43,892 nt of DNA from Apostichopus californicus (taxonomy: Eukaryota; Echinodermata; Holothuroidea; Aspidochirotida; Stichopodidae): contig JAIPMN010000357.1 in assembly GCA_020650975.1 (NCBI GenBank), forward strand, positions 9,657 to 53,548, given 5' to 3'. Every line of letters begins with the position of its first letter. The first letter of the stretch is position 1. Of the stretch, positions 24,801 to 36,800 are shown one piece after another. The position numbers and the translations under genes are program-made. The notes below the pieces were generated by a model. The model did not search any database and was not told the origin of the DNA. It saw only the letters and a program-made list of their open reading frames with translations.

Positions 24801-27800
24801 GTGTGGTAAGAGGTATTGAGCTTTATGTGCACAATATGGCCATGCGATGTTTACTCTATTGTATGTGCTGTTAGATTCCTTTCCCAAGGAACAAAGTCAT
24901 CTCTGACACAGTGATGTGTGTGTGTGATGCCTTCGCTTGTTGAATAACAAGTACCTTATTGAGTGCAAGAACCTTATCGAAATTGGTGGAGGTTAAAAAT
25001 CATTTGGGGTTAACAGAGAAGTGAAACCAATAACTCACAAATTGAAGCTTTCATGTTACATGGTATTTACATTGCCACTGGTAGGGGGTATAAAAACCTG
25101 TTGAAATTGGTGTAAAAGGCAACATAGGTCAAAGCATGAAAGCCTTGTAAACCCTATATCTAGCACACTTTCATATTAGCTGCAATGGTGCATTACACTA
25201 CTATTGGATTTTGCACAGATTGCAAATTTTACACATTTCATATCAAAGGAAGTAGGTAGTCAGGACCATTAATTAATGACTGCCTTCCTGCCTTTGGGAA
25301 AATTTTGGTTTCACAGAATGTCATAAATACCAGAGAGCATGACACAAATTTAAGTTGAGGGGAAGTGGGGGGGGGGTGGGTGAGGGGAGTAAAGGAGTCA
25401 AACCAATGTCAAGTTGTGTCAAAATCACTTGCTGTGGCAGCACCATACCTGTGTGAAAATCATTGATATGAAAACAATTGTATTCCAAAAGCTCCTCTCC
25501 TCCAAACCCCCCCCCCCTTAACATACATTGTCTTATATGTTGTCGGTCAGACTTTTAATGATATTAGAAGACCCAAATTTTTACAGTGGTACTGTTACCA
25601 CAACTTACCAGTTGTTAATACTAACTTGATACTTCAATTAAAATTTACAATATTCAAGGTTACACAAAAGTGTGGTCTTTCTGAATTGATTTCAGATGCC
25701 ATAATAGGAACTATTTCTCCAATGAATGTTATAAGGACCTTGGGGAATTTGTAATTGTAAAAAAGGTTCGACTATAAGGACTTGCCACAGTCTTTCCTTC
25801 TAAGTTACAGTAGGTTAGTCTATACTGCAAGATGTCACACTATTGGCTCCATTTGCTAATTCACGTGGACAGTGAATTTCACTTTCTTGTAAGATGAATC
25901 TGTGACCTTGGCAGTATAAGCCCTGCGATCAATGAATTGTGTTTGGCTACAGTACAGTAGCTTATATTCAGAAGAATCATGAAAAAATGAAAAACAGGAC
26001 AAGCAAACAGAATTTGAAAACCTGTCAAACTAAAGTCTGAAATTGTAAAGGATTAAACACTTCTTAACTTTCAATCCATAGTATAGTAGTCTTATAGTCT
26101 TTGTGCAATTGCTGTGAAGGTCTGTCTACCTCAATAATGCATCCCTATTGGCTGAAAGTCTATATCATCCAGGTACTGTTGTTACCACAATCAGACTAAT
26201 AGAATTATTTCATCAGTACCACACCCCCCCCCCACCTTCTCTCTGTCTCCCTTTCTTTTAATCACCTCCCACCACCACTTCAATTTTTGTATTTCTGGGA
26301 GGGGGGGTGGTTGGTGTACCTGGAGTTGTTTCACTGACTTTTATTACTTGTATAGTTCATTTATGCCAATCATTAAACTTTTGTTCACATTATTAATAAT
26401 TTTCCTGTTTTCTTATGTTTAGTTTAATTTGCAGGTTCAAAGAGCTGAAGGTACCAAACCTCGTAAGGTAGAAGTCACCGTTTCTCACTTGGCTCTTGGA
26501 ATTCAGGAGAAACAGAGCAAGGTATGAAAAGAAAGACATGTGCATAGTTGGCTTAAAACAATTCCCCAAAATATTTTGCATATTTTAAATTGCTTTGTAT
26601 TCAAGAAAAACTAGACACAGAGCTGGAAATGAAGTTGTAGTCATCCAACTAGTGGATGTATTTTCATCAGGGACATTTTTTTCGATATGTTAATAAAGAA
26701 GGCAAGATAAATTTAAACCCTTGCAATGACTCGATCTCAGCAACCTATAATACTTTCTGGAGGTGCAACTGTACTCTGTTATATCAGTTTTCCAGTACTA
26801 CTGCAGAAATTTGATTTATGTGTGTCTAACTGAATTAAAATTGAATACATTACAAGCACCCAATATTTGTTGAAGCAATACTGAGGGTACATGTGTTCCT
26901 ACATGAAGGATACTTGTGAGCTTCTGTACCAAAAGCTAATTGCAGTATTTGATATATCAGTGATCCTGTTTTCCAGTTTCCACTATGTTAATGTTTAATA
27001 ATTCAAATAATTCAAATAAAAAAAACAAACCAAGATATATATTTTTGTATCAATCTCTCCTTAAATGAACCAACATGTTAAATTGTTCACTGTGTTCAAA
27101 GGTTCTTATCCAGATGAGAGAGAGAGACTTTGACCCATAAGGCTTCAAGATCTTTTTGTAACGTCAGTTAGGCAAATGCAAATCTATTAATCATTTTTCT
27201 TTTTCTTTCGTTGCAGATAAGCTTACACTCATTTCCGTTACAACATATTTCCTACTGTGCAGATGACAAATCGGACAAGAAGATTTGCGCCTTTATTGCC
27301 AGAAATGATCTATCTCAAACGCACGAATGTTTCGTCTTGGAAAGTGAAAAATCGGTATGGCCAGTGTCCAGTGCTATTGTCGAACAGGGTTCTTGCCATC
27401 TCATATTTTAAAGCCTGTTTTAAACATATATACACTTTCATGTTAAACACCAATTTTTTACTCTAAATGGCATTGATGTCTAATAAAGTTAAGCATAAAT
27501 TTGACATTGACATCTTGTGATGGCCAATTATGCATTAGACAATTTGGCCAAATGGTCGTAGTGCCGTTAAAGTCCTGGCTTGTGCCACAATTACTGTAGA
27601 TTTCTCTGTTGACCTACACTCTGTATGTGAGTACTAATTTCATTAACAATTCTGAGATGCCTTAAATTACCTTCAATCTTCCTTATTCTTAGTTTATCAA
27701 TAGTTTGAGTTATCTCTACAATAGCAAAACGTTAAAGTAAAGACCATGTCATCATCATTTTGTAGGCATATGTGAGGATGTCATCACTGTCATATTTAAT

Positions 27801-30800
27801 AAATTTATTTTCAACTTGTTCAGTCATGGATTATTCCAAAATATATTAACTACTTCAGAGCATCGATTCTTCTGAAATTGTTGTTTGTGCTCAATCTGCA
27901 TTTGCAATGGTACCTGTAATCCAATTTCAAGTGACAGTTTTCACTATTTCCATGGTAACCAGCTTCAGAATTATTGTTGCTACATAAAGTCCAAAGGTTG
28001 AGTATAATATCCATGACAAACAACTAGGGTACCAGATGAAACTGGAATGATAAAAAATTCGAATTCCAAAATTCATGACAATATTATTTAGGGCAAGCAA
28101 ATGGTTAAATAATATTGTGCAAGATATCAGATATGATAGATACAACATCACATATTTGGATGAGAGAGGACCAAAATTGAAAATTTCTATTGCAATATGA
28201 AAAATTCATGGTTTAACCAGTTTACTGATATTTTAAGCAGTCAGTGATTTCACAACTGTGAGAATTCCTTAAATCATACATTAAAGATGAACCAACCCAA
28301 CCATCTGGGAGATACAATGGCTTATCAATTAACAATATAAAGTCATAACAGGGGACTTTTGCAATTTTATTTTTCGTGCCACAAGGAAGTGCAATTTCTC
28401 AGTTTCCCTTTCCTTTCCTTTCCTAATACTTCGTTAAAGGTATTAGCAGTATTGCTACTGAAAAAAATCAATATTGGTAGTTAGTAATTTTCCTTCATTA
28501 AAATATGTACAAAATACAGGGAATATCAACAAAGTAATGAGTAAAGAAAGTCACTCAGGCACAATGGGGCTCAACCATATATACTTCTGGGGGTGAGGAT
28601 ACTCACCCATCCCCCCACCCTCACTTGTAGACAGAAATATTACAAAAAATTCCAGTGTGTAGTACATAAATATGTAACATGTATCCAGTACAACCTAAAA
28701 TGTCCAAAGTCTCCAACATTGTTTCAAACGCTACAAATTGTAGCACCGTTTTGTATTTAAGCATCTCAAAGGGGGACGGGACATCTCTGTCCTTAGACCC
28801 TCCCCTGGGTGACTTAACATCTAACCCCCTCCCCCCTTCCCCTCTTCCTCCAGTACAAAGAAGAGGTGATTCTTTCCCTGTCAAGTACTTGTAGCAATAT
28901 GGTGTTGTATTTAGACCTGCTCGTGTCGCCAGTTTAGTTTATGGAATATATTCAAAATGTGGTCATGTTTGTTTTCTTCAATCAGAAGTTTTTTTTGTGG
29001 ATATTTTGGGGAGCTTTGTCAACAATCCAGTCTCCATCATATTAGTTGATGGTGGTTAAGGACGCTTCTCTCCTTTTATAGTTTTCCTTTGTGATCTTGT
29101 GATATAGCTTGGTAATAATTATGTAAGATGCTGTTTTCTTTTCTAAAAGAATATTCTGGTGACAGGCAGTGTGGCACTTAGAGCTATAAAAGACAAAAAA
29201 TATTCTACATTGGTAGGCAAAACCCCATTTCAATGCCATGTTCTTAACTGTAGAAATAGTTGTTTCAAAGCCATTTTTTTAGTGCTAGATAACTTCAGTA
29301 TGAGAACCCTTGTGTTTCTGTGGAGGTCAAAACTCATTAAGAGTCATTAAAGGTAAAAATCTTGGGTACCTCCAAATAATAATAAAGCTTGGATTCGTGC
29401 ATAGTGTGTGGACCTGCCGTAATGAGTACCAGAATTCAATTGTTTGCTCTGGAACTGAACAGTCATTTAAGGTCTACAGAAGAAGTCTACAACTGAGCAC
29501 TTTGCATACATGATAACTCCCAAAAAGTAAGCTTGGATGAACTTGATATGTATTCCCTACATGAGTATAAGAATGTTACCGATTAATTTCACTAAACAAT
29601 GGTCAAAAAGTACAAGTCATGTGACATGTTTGGTGTGTTACATTTAATAATCCTATATGAAAGTGTGACTTTCTTAATTTTTGATAGGTTCGCTGGAAAT
29701 GGTTTTGTTGGGTGTGATAACAATTAACCCTTTAAGTCTATTTATGTCTGATGGAAACAATGTATCTTGTCTCTTTTACAGCAAGCTGAGGATATCACGT
29801 TGACAGTTGGCCAAGCATTCGATCTAGCTTACCAAAAGTACAAGGAAACTATCAACAGTGACCCATCATCAGCTATGAAAAAATTGAAACAGTTTCAACA
29901 AAAGGTGAGCTTTTCATGTTGTATTATTGCTGCAACAGTGACAAACTGAGCAACAGAATTATTCTTTTAAAGTGTCACGTCACGTGGGCCTCTAGCTCTG
30001 CAACGCGGTGACCGAGTCAAGTATAAATACTCACAGTTAATTGGATTATCGATATACCAGTGGTTATGCCCTATGCGGTTGTTCCTTTATCAGTGAGTGG
30101 TTATGCCAATCCAGAAACTGTGCATCCCAAAAGCATTATTACATTGTTTTTCTTATTTGTAAGTTTATTCCTATTTGATAATTTCTTGTTCAGTTTTGAT
30201 GGATGAAGTAACATCGTAATATACTGATATGTACAGTACTTTACCTTGGTTTGTTTTTGGGGGTTTTCTTAGAGAAATACAGAAAATTGCAGCTTTAAAA
30301 TCAAAATATTCCGAGACAATTGTTGGACATTGGCAAGTATTCAAGAGTGCTATATTATTCATTGATGCATTAAGTGTGGTGGTAATGTTGCACTGATATT
30401 GTTACTAGCTTTTGCCAATAGCTGATAGTTCAAATCTCACTATCAGCCAATACCGATAACAACAAAAACAAACAAACAAATTGTAGCCTAACATTATCTT
30501 ATATCTGTGTAAAGTCCCTCTTTGTTTCAATAATTCCATCCCTGTTCTTTCAATGTTGTTTTTTTACTAACTGTATAATTTACAGTTCACATTTCATTGC
30601 GTTTACTATACAACTTCACACTGAAAGCATCATAACCTGTAGCATGGTTACATGGAAAATAGAAAACGTGTATACATGATGCACCAGTGGTTAGGCTAGT
30701 GTGTTGCTATACAAGGATATGAAACAATTTGTACAAGTGCACCAGATTAGGGGTAAAGATGATACAGATGCTGCATGCATGTAAATTTACAGGCCTACAA

Positions 30801-33800
30801 GAGGTTCAAAGCATGTATAAGCTCAAATTATTTAACATGCTGCTGAACCATGAAAGTTAGAGATAGGTGGTACTAATATGAATCTATAAAAAATAGGGAG
30901 TCTTCTAAAGGGGAGGGTATTAATTCAACCAATGCTTTATCTAATTTATCAGCATTTGAATATCATATCAAAACAACTTGGGTGACACTTTGAATGCAAC
31001 ATTTTGTGGACAAGTGTATGGTAATACTTTGACATACCCTCGTCATCCAAAGCACCCTATTTGAAGTACTATTGCCAGATGGCAGACAGTCTCACAGACT
31101 AGCTGGGATAATTTGTATCTGAATTCGAAAAGAAAAAGGTAAAAAAAGAGGGTATTTTGTTATCTCTTTTTTTTTTTTTTCATTAAAGATAACCACTCTA
31201 GAGGCAGAAAACAAGAACCTAAGAGCAAGAGTAACAGAGTTGGAAGAGAAGCTTGGAATCGAATCAACCTTGGATAACGAGGAAGAGGTGAGTTATTCGC
31301 TCCTTCTTTTGAAGTCTTGCAGAAGTCGTAAGTGTTGTATCATAGTTCAGTTATGTTCAAGTGGATGGTAGCTGGGGTTTGGGATGGGATTCAATGTGGG
31401 GGGGGGGGGGGGTTTGNNNNNNNNNNNNNNNNNNNNNNNNNNNNNNNNNNNNNNNNNNNNNNNNNNNNNNNNNNNNNNNNNNNNNNNNNNNNNNNNNNNN
31501 NNNNNNNNNNNNNNNNNNNNNNNNNNNNNNNNNNNNNNNNNNNNNNNNNNNNNNNNNNNNNNNNNNNNNNNNNNNNNNNNNNNNNNNNNNNNNNNNNNNN
31601 NNNNNNNNNNNNNNNNNNNNNNNNNNNNNNNNNNNNNNNNNNNNNNNNNNNNNNNNNNNNNNNNNNNNNNNNNNNNNNNNNNNNNNNNNNNNNNNNNNNN
31701 NNNNNNNNNNNNNNNNNNNNNNNNNNNNNNNNNNNNNNNNNNNNNNNNNNNNNNNNNNNNNNNNNNNNNNNNNNNNNNNNNNNNNNNNNNNNNNNNNNNN
31801 NNNNNNNNNNNNNNNNNNNNNNNNNNNNNNNNNNNNNNNNNNNNNNNNNNNNNNNNNNNNNNNNNNNNNNNNNNNNNNNNNNNNNNNNNNNNNNNNNNNN
31901 NNNNNNNNNNNNNNNNNNNNNNNNNNNNNNNNNNNNNNNNNNNNNNNNNNNNNNNNNNNNNNNNNNNNNNNNNNNNNNNNNNNNNNNNNNNNNNNNNNNN
32001 NNNNNNNNNNNNNNNNNNNNNNNNNNNNNNNNNNNNNNNNNNNNNNNNNNNNNNNNNNNNNNNNNNNNNNNNNNNNNNNNNNNNNNNNNNNNNNNNNNNN
32101 NNNNNNNNNNNNNNNNNNNNNNNNNNNNNNNNNNNNNNNNNNNNNNNNNNNNNNNNNNNNNNNNNNNNNNNNNAAAAAAAAAAAAAAAAAAAAAAAAAAA
32201 TATGGGTGAAGGCATTTCTTGCACATGATTCATAATCATAGGTACTTTCAGTTTCATAGTTATAAACATAAAATGGGACAACTGTGTGCAGTAAGACAGT
32301 TAATCAAAGAGTTTATTTAACTATAACAATTAATATAAACTAAAAGTAATTTAAACAATGTGGAAAGTTTTTGTTTTCTTTTTAGTTTAGTTTCATTCAT
32401 TGGTATGTCTTGTAGTAGTTTCCTTGCTGGTTCTGTTGAATGCAATTCTAAGCAATCTAATGTTTGCTTAAGATCTTAAGTTACTGTCTGGATATACACT
32501 CAGATGCAGAGATGCCAACCAGTACGATTTTATCGTATTTAGTACTATAAAACAAGTGAAATACGGAAGCGGAATCGCATAGAAACATGTACAAGTAACC
32601 CCCCAAACCCCGACAAACACGTTGAACAACGAGCCTACATGGGCGGGAAATACGCGGAATCGGCAGCTTTACAATTTTCTCATTAAATGTTAATGAAAAA
32701 GCAAACATTTTACTTGCCCGTTCTTACCAGTAAATCATTTTTCTGACATTTTACTGGCCCGGGGCCAACGGGCCAGTGGTAGAGTCGAGTTTTCGTGAAA
32801 ATCTGATTTTTCTCTCCAAAATCTGATTTTTTTTTAGGATATTCAGTCTGTTTTTTTGTGTCAAGAGGTTGGCATACCTGCAGATGGACAACTACCTTTG
32901 CTACAACCTATACAGTGCATATGAAGCCTGGATGCATAGTAGTAACTTCACTCCTCCTCTCTTTACAACACACATAACACTGTATTATCACTGTTCCTCC
33001 ACAGACCTTCTTCCATACTCGTAACATAATCGCGTCACATGCATCAATAGATAAGTTGGTACTCAAAGGAAATGTAATAATAGTCTTTGAACAGAATCTT
33101 CAATGTAAAGTTTTGACAAGAATCGTCTCATTATTAACCAGGTATATTCATGTTCAGTCTATCGTAACCAACATTTACCGATGTTCTTCTTGTTAAATTT
33201 TTCAATTACAGTTTCAATATGTAAGAATTTTTACATTTTTTTACTCTTTTATTGTGGAATGTTCATATATAGAAGAAAGAAAGAACGAGTTCCACTTCCA
33301 GCAACACTTCGCAACCGTTTGTGTTTCAACTGGAATCATTTGGAGGGACATCATCCACAGATCCATTGGATCATGGAGATGACATGGCCAATATTTTTGG
33401 TCCACCTTTGGAAAACATTGCAGAAACTAATGGCACAACAAACCACAACTCTAGCCAACAGAATGGCAATGGTAAGAATTTGTTTAATAAAAGCAAAAAG
33501 TTATTAAGACAAAACTCAAACAGCTGTTATAAAGCACCAATGAATTCTATTATGCCCAAGCCATTTGCCTAGATCATAGCTTTCTGTTTTGACAGGTTCT
33601 GTACAATCACATTATTATGATGAGGTACCTCCTTTTCTACAGGGATTAGCCCTTTTGCAAAACATTAGCAAATTAAAGTTTTGATTTTCATCAAGTTAAC
33701 ACCAGGCATGAGCTTTTTCCGCGAATTCGCGGAATATCCATGATTTCTTTTCTACCTCCGAGATTTACACCTCTCAATTTCTGTGAATTTCTTACAACAG

Positions 33801-36800
33801 CGTTGTATCATTTGATCCGTCGTTCGCATGTTTTTCATTACCTATGGATATCCAACATGCAGGGGGACAAAAAGTATTATCCTAACACACTGTAGCATAC
33901 ATTAACTGGAGCCTATACCACAATTTTTGCAAAGTTCCGTGATTTTTTTTACCCCAGGCTCATCCCTGTAACATGGACACAGGCTTGTTTATAAACACCT
34001 ACAGGTGGTGCTTTGTTAATAGTTTCCTAATGTAGGACTCATTATGCATGCTCAAGGACATGCTTTGAACTTCTATGAGTGATATAAAACTGTGTATGTG
34101 CTAGAACACACTTTGACAGTAATTATGCTTGGCAATAAAGGATTCTGTCCATATATATATAGCATTAAGTGATGCTTGATACAGGACATGTACACAGATG
34201 TTTGTCATTGTAGTAAACAAAATGTTGTTGTTTTCATTTACATCTTATTGGTTTGATTTGTTCTAAAATATGCCTCAAACAAAGCACTAGTTTGTGTATG
34301 TCTGTCTCGTACAACTCATTATATTTCGAGTACCAAAATAAAATAAGACAACTTTGAAATTTACTTTTAATGTGTTGCATGCTACAATGAAAATGTTTGG
34401 GGTTACAAAATGTTGAGGGTTTGAATCAAATTCAGTAATTACTTGCACATTAACCTTCATTATGGTTAAAAAATGAAAAGGCTAAGTATGATCAGTTACA
34501 ATAGCACTTTAAGACAACATTGAAATTTACTTTTAATGTGTAGCACACTACAATGAAAATGTTTGTGGATTACAAGATGTTGAGGGATTGAATCAAATTC
34601 AATAATTACTTGCACATTAACCTTGAAATTGAAAACACTAAGTCTGATCAGTTGCAATAGCTTGTTAAGACAACATTGAAATTTACTTTTAATGTGTTGC
34701 ACACTACAAAGAAAATATTTTTAGGTTACAAAATGTTGAGGGATTGAATCAAATTCAATAATTACTTGCACATTAACCTTCATTATGGTGAGAAAATGAA
34801 AACACTCAGTGTGATCAGTTGCAATACACTTTAAGAAATATTAAGAAGGTTTGGAAAACTGCAGACCAACCCATAAAACCCTCATTAAAATGCATGTACA
34901 CTGTAGTTACAAGCTGGAATCAGAAGATGATGCTGTGTATTAGAGAACATTAGTTCCTATTGAGATGAGTTTAGCAGCCATTTTCTATTTCCATGTAGTA
35001 AAGTGTACAGATTTTCTAACCACATTTACTTACCATATTCTAAGTTAAACAACAGTGTTTGAGCCACATGTGCACTTTATGGATGACATATGTAGTTCAT
35101 GAAGCAAGGTCGTTGTGTATGAACCATATCTAGCATCCATAGTTTATGTTTCACATCTGTTGTTTATGAATCATGTCTGTAATTAATAAATCATGTTTTT
35201 ACTAGATTTGCAGTGAACCTATCCCATCCCTTGTTTAGCTTTGCTACAGTTTATATAGATCTGTATTCTGTAGATCAGATCTATTCTCTTTCAGAAAGAT
35301 TTTACAAACATTTCAAATACCTTTCTTGCAGGTGCGATCTTCGAAGATAGCTTCAATTTGACCCAGTCTCCAAGAAGCGTTGACTTGTCTTCCAGCAAAA
35401 CTGAATCTACTCCAGGTATTCCAGGATTAATCATAATTATGCACATAACATGAATTAGCAGTAACACATCCAGGTGCCCTAATATTATTGATAATTATGC
35501 CGATAACATGAGTTAGTAGTAATATATCCAGGTATTCTAGGTTTTATCATAATTGTACCAATTACTTGAGTCATTATTAACAAATCCAGGTATTAATATT
35601 ATGCCCATAATATGAGTTAGCATTAACACATGTATACAGGTGTCCTAATATTATTCATAATTATGCCCAAATTTTGAGTTAGCAGTTACACAACTAGGTG
35701 TCCTAGTATTACTCATAATGATGCCCATAATATGAGTTACAGTAACGCATTCCAGGCATCCGAGTGTTTACTCATAATTATGCCCATAATATGAGTTAGC
35801 AATAACACATTTAGGTTTCTAAATCATTCATAAACACGCCGATTAGTTCATTTAAGTAATACCATGCAAAGGGATAAAGTTACTGCATACCATATTATTC
35901 TTGTGAGATCAAAATATTGCAGAAAATACAGTGCAAAAATAGTGAAATAGGATAATATCATGTGGGCTTTATGTTTCTGAGAACAACTTTTCAAAGTTCT
36001 GTGAAACCTACCCATCTTGGCCAAAACTCATTTACATCTTTAGAATTAACATTCATATCCTCTCTTTTACTTCAATAAATGAATGGTAATGGAGTATCTG
36101 CACTACATATCTTGTTACGCAAATAATCTGAAAGTTTGCAAGATGGATGTGTGCTAACAAGTCATTTTGCAGCTTTGGTTTAACTGCTATGAAACATGGA
36201 TTTAGGAATTTGGGAACCCTGGTACAGATGGTTCACAAGTTTTGTTAACCCTGGGTGAAGATTGTCTGCCAAGATGAGCTAAAATCTAGGACCAGCATAC
36301 AAATTACCTTCAGACAGCTTTCTTTATAATCTTTGAGTCTTTTGCAAAGGAAGGACACATAAAACAATGAAACCCACTAGAAATAATGATATTGAACTTC
36401 AGGATATAATAAATTACAGTTCACAAAGTGATAAAATAAATTATGTTTATATTGAAAACAAATTAATTTGTAAAGAGGGTGTTAATTTGAAATGTTATCA
36501 ATGTTACAAAAAAACTTACGTTGCCACTTTTCTTTATGTTCTCAGTATTAGCACCACCTCCACGGCCTACCAGACAAAAGAGAAGACAACCGCCTCCCAG
36601 TTTGCTGGGAACCAGCAGCCCTAACAACAATGGTGAGCATAAGCTCAATGAGGGGGTGTTTAGTGCCACGCAAAGATGGAACATAAAACATGGCATATTC
36701 TTAATTAATCAGACATGGCACATCCTTAATTAGTTTTTATTTAGTGTCTCAAAGAGATGTTTAATAACTCCAAAATGATTAAATATATGAACATTTACGA

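Larger units (their letters stand above)
16574..26422 (+). other. intron 3 of GULP1/ced-6
   Basis: 9,849 bp, the largest intron. Repeats at 16644, 17080, 17931, 19420, 20951 and 23685 are listed separately. The remaining stretches (18.0-19.4, 21.2-23.6 and 24.3-26.4 kb) are AT-rich with homopolymer C or G runs near 21400, 25370, 25510, 26225 and 26300 and no gene I can support. Confidence 0.85.
31288..33272 (+). other. intron 7 of GULP1/ced-6 (includes assembly gap)
   Basis: Its nominal length of 1,985 bp includes 757 N. Flanking exons are both phase 0, so an unseen exon of a multiple of 3 nt could sit in the gap without breaking the frame. Confidence 0.8.
33472..35331 (+). other. intron 8 of GULP1/ced-6
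   Basis: 1,860 bp, with a hAT-like element at 33703 and a tandem triplication at 34345. From about 35085 to 35210 there are degenerate copies of a GTTTATGAATCATGTCTG-like motif. Confidence 0.85.

Noticed and set aside
29985-30120. Possible SINE head or promoter (CACGTGGG, TATAAATAC) in intron 6
   Set aside because: No B box at proper spacing, no second copy in the window, and TATAAATA alone in AT-rich DNA is weak evidence.
31332-32281. Several frames of about 290 codons on both strands
   Set aside because: They exist only because N is read as sense; they span the assembly gap and flanking homopolymers.
33181-33507. 108-residue frame overlapping exon 8 in another reading frame
   Set aside because: A shadow of exon 8; the phase that joins exon 7 and exon 9 is the other frame.
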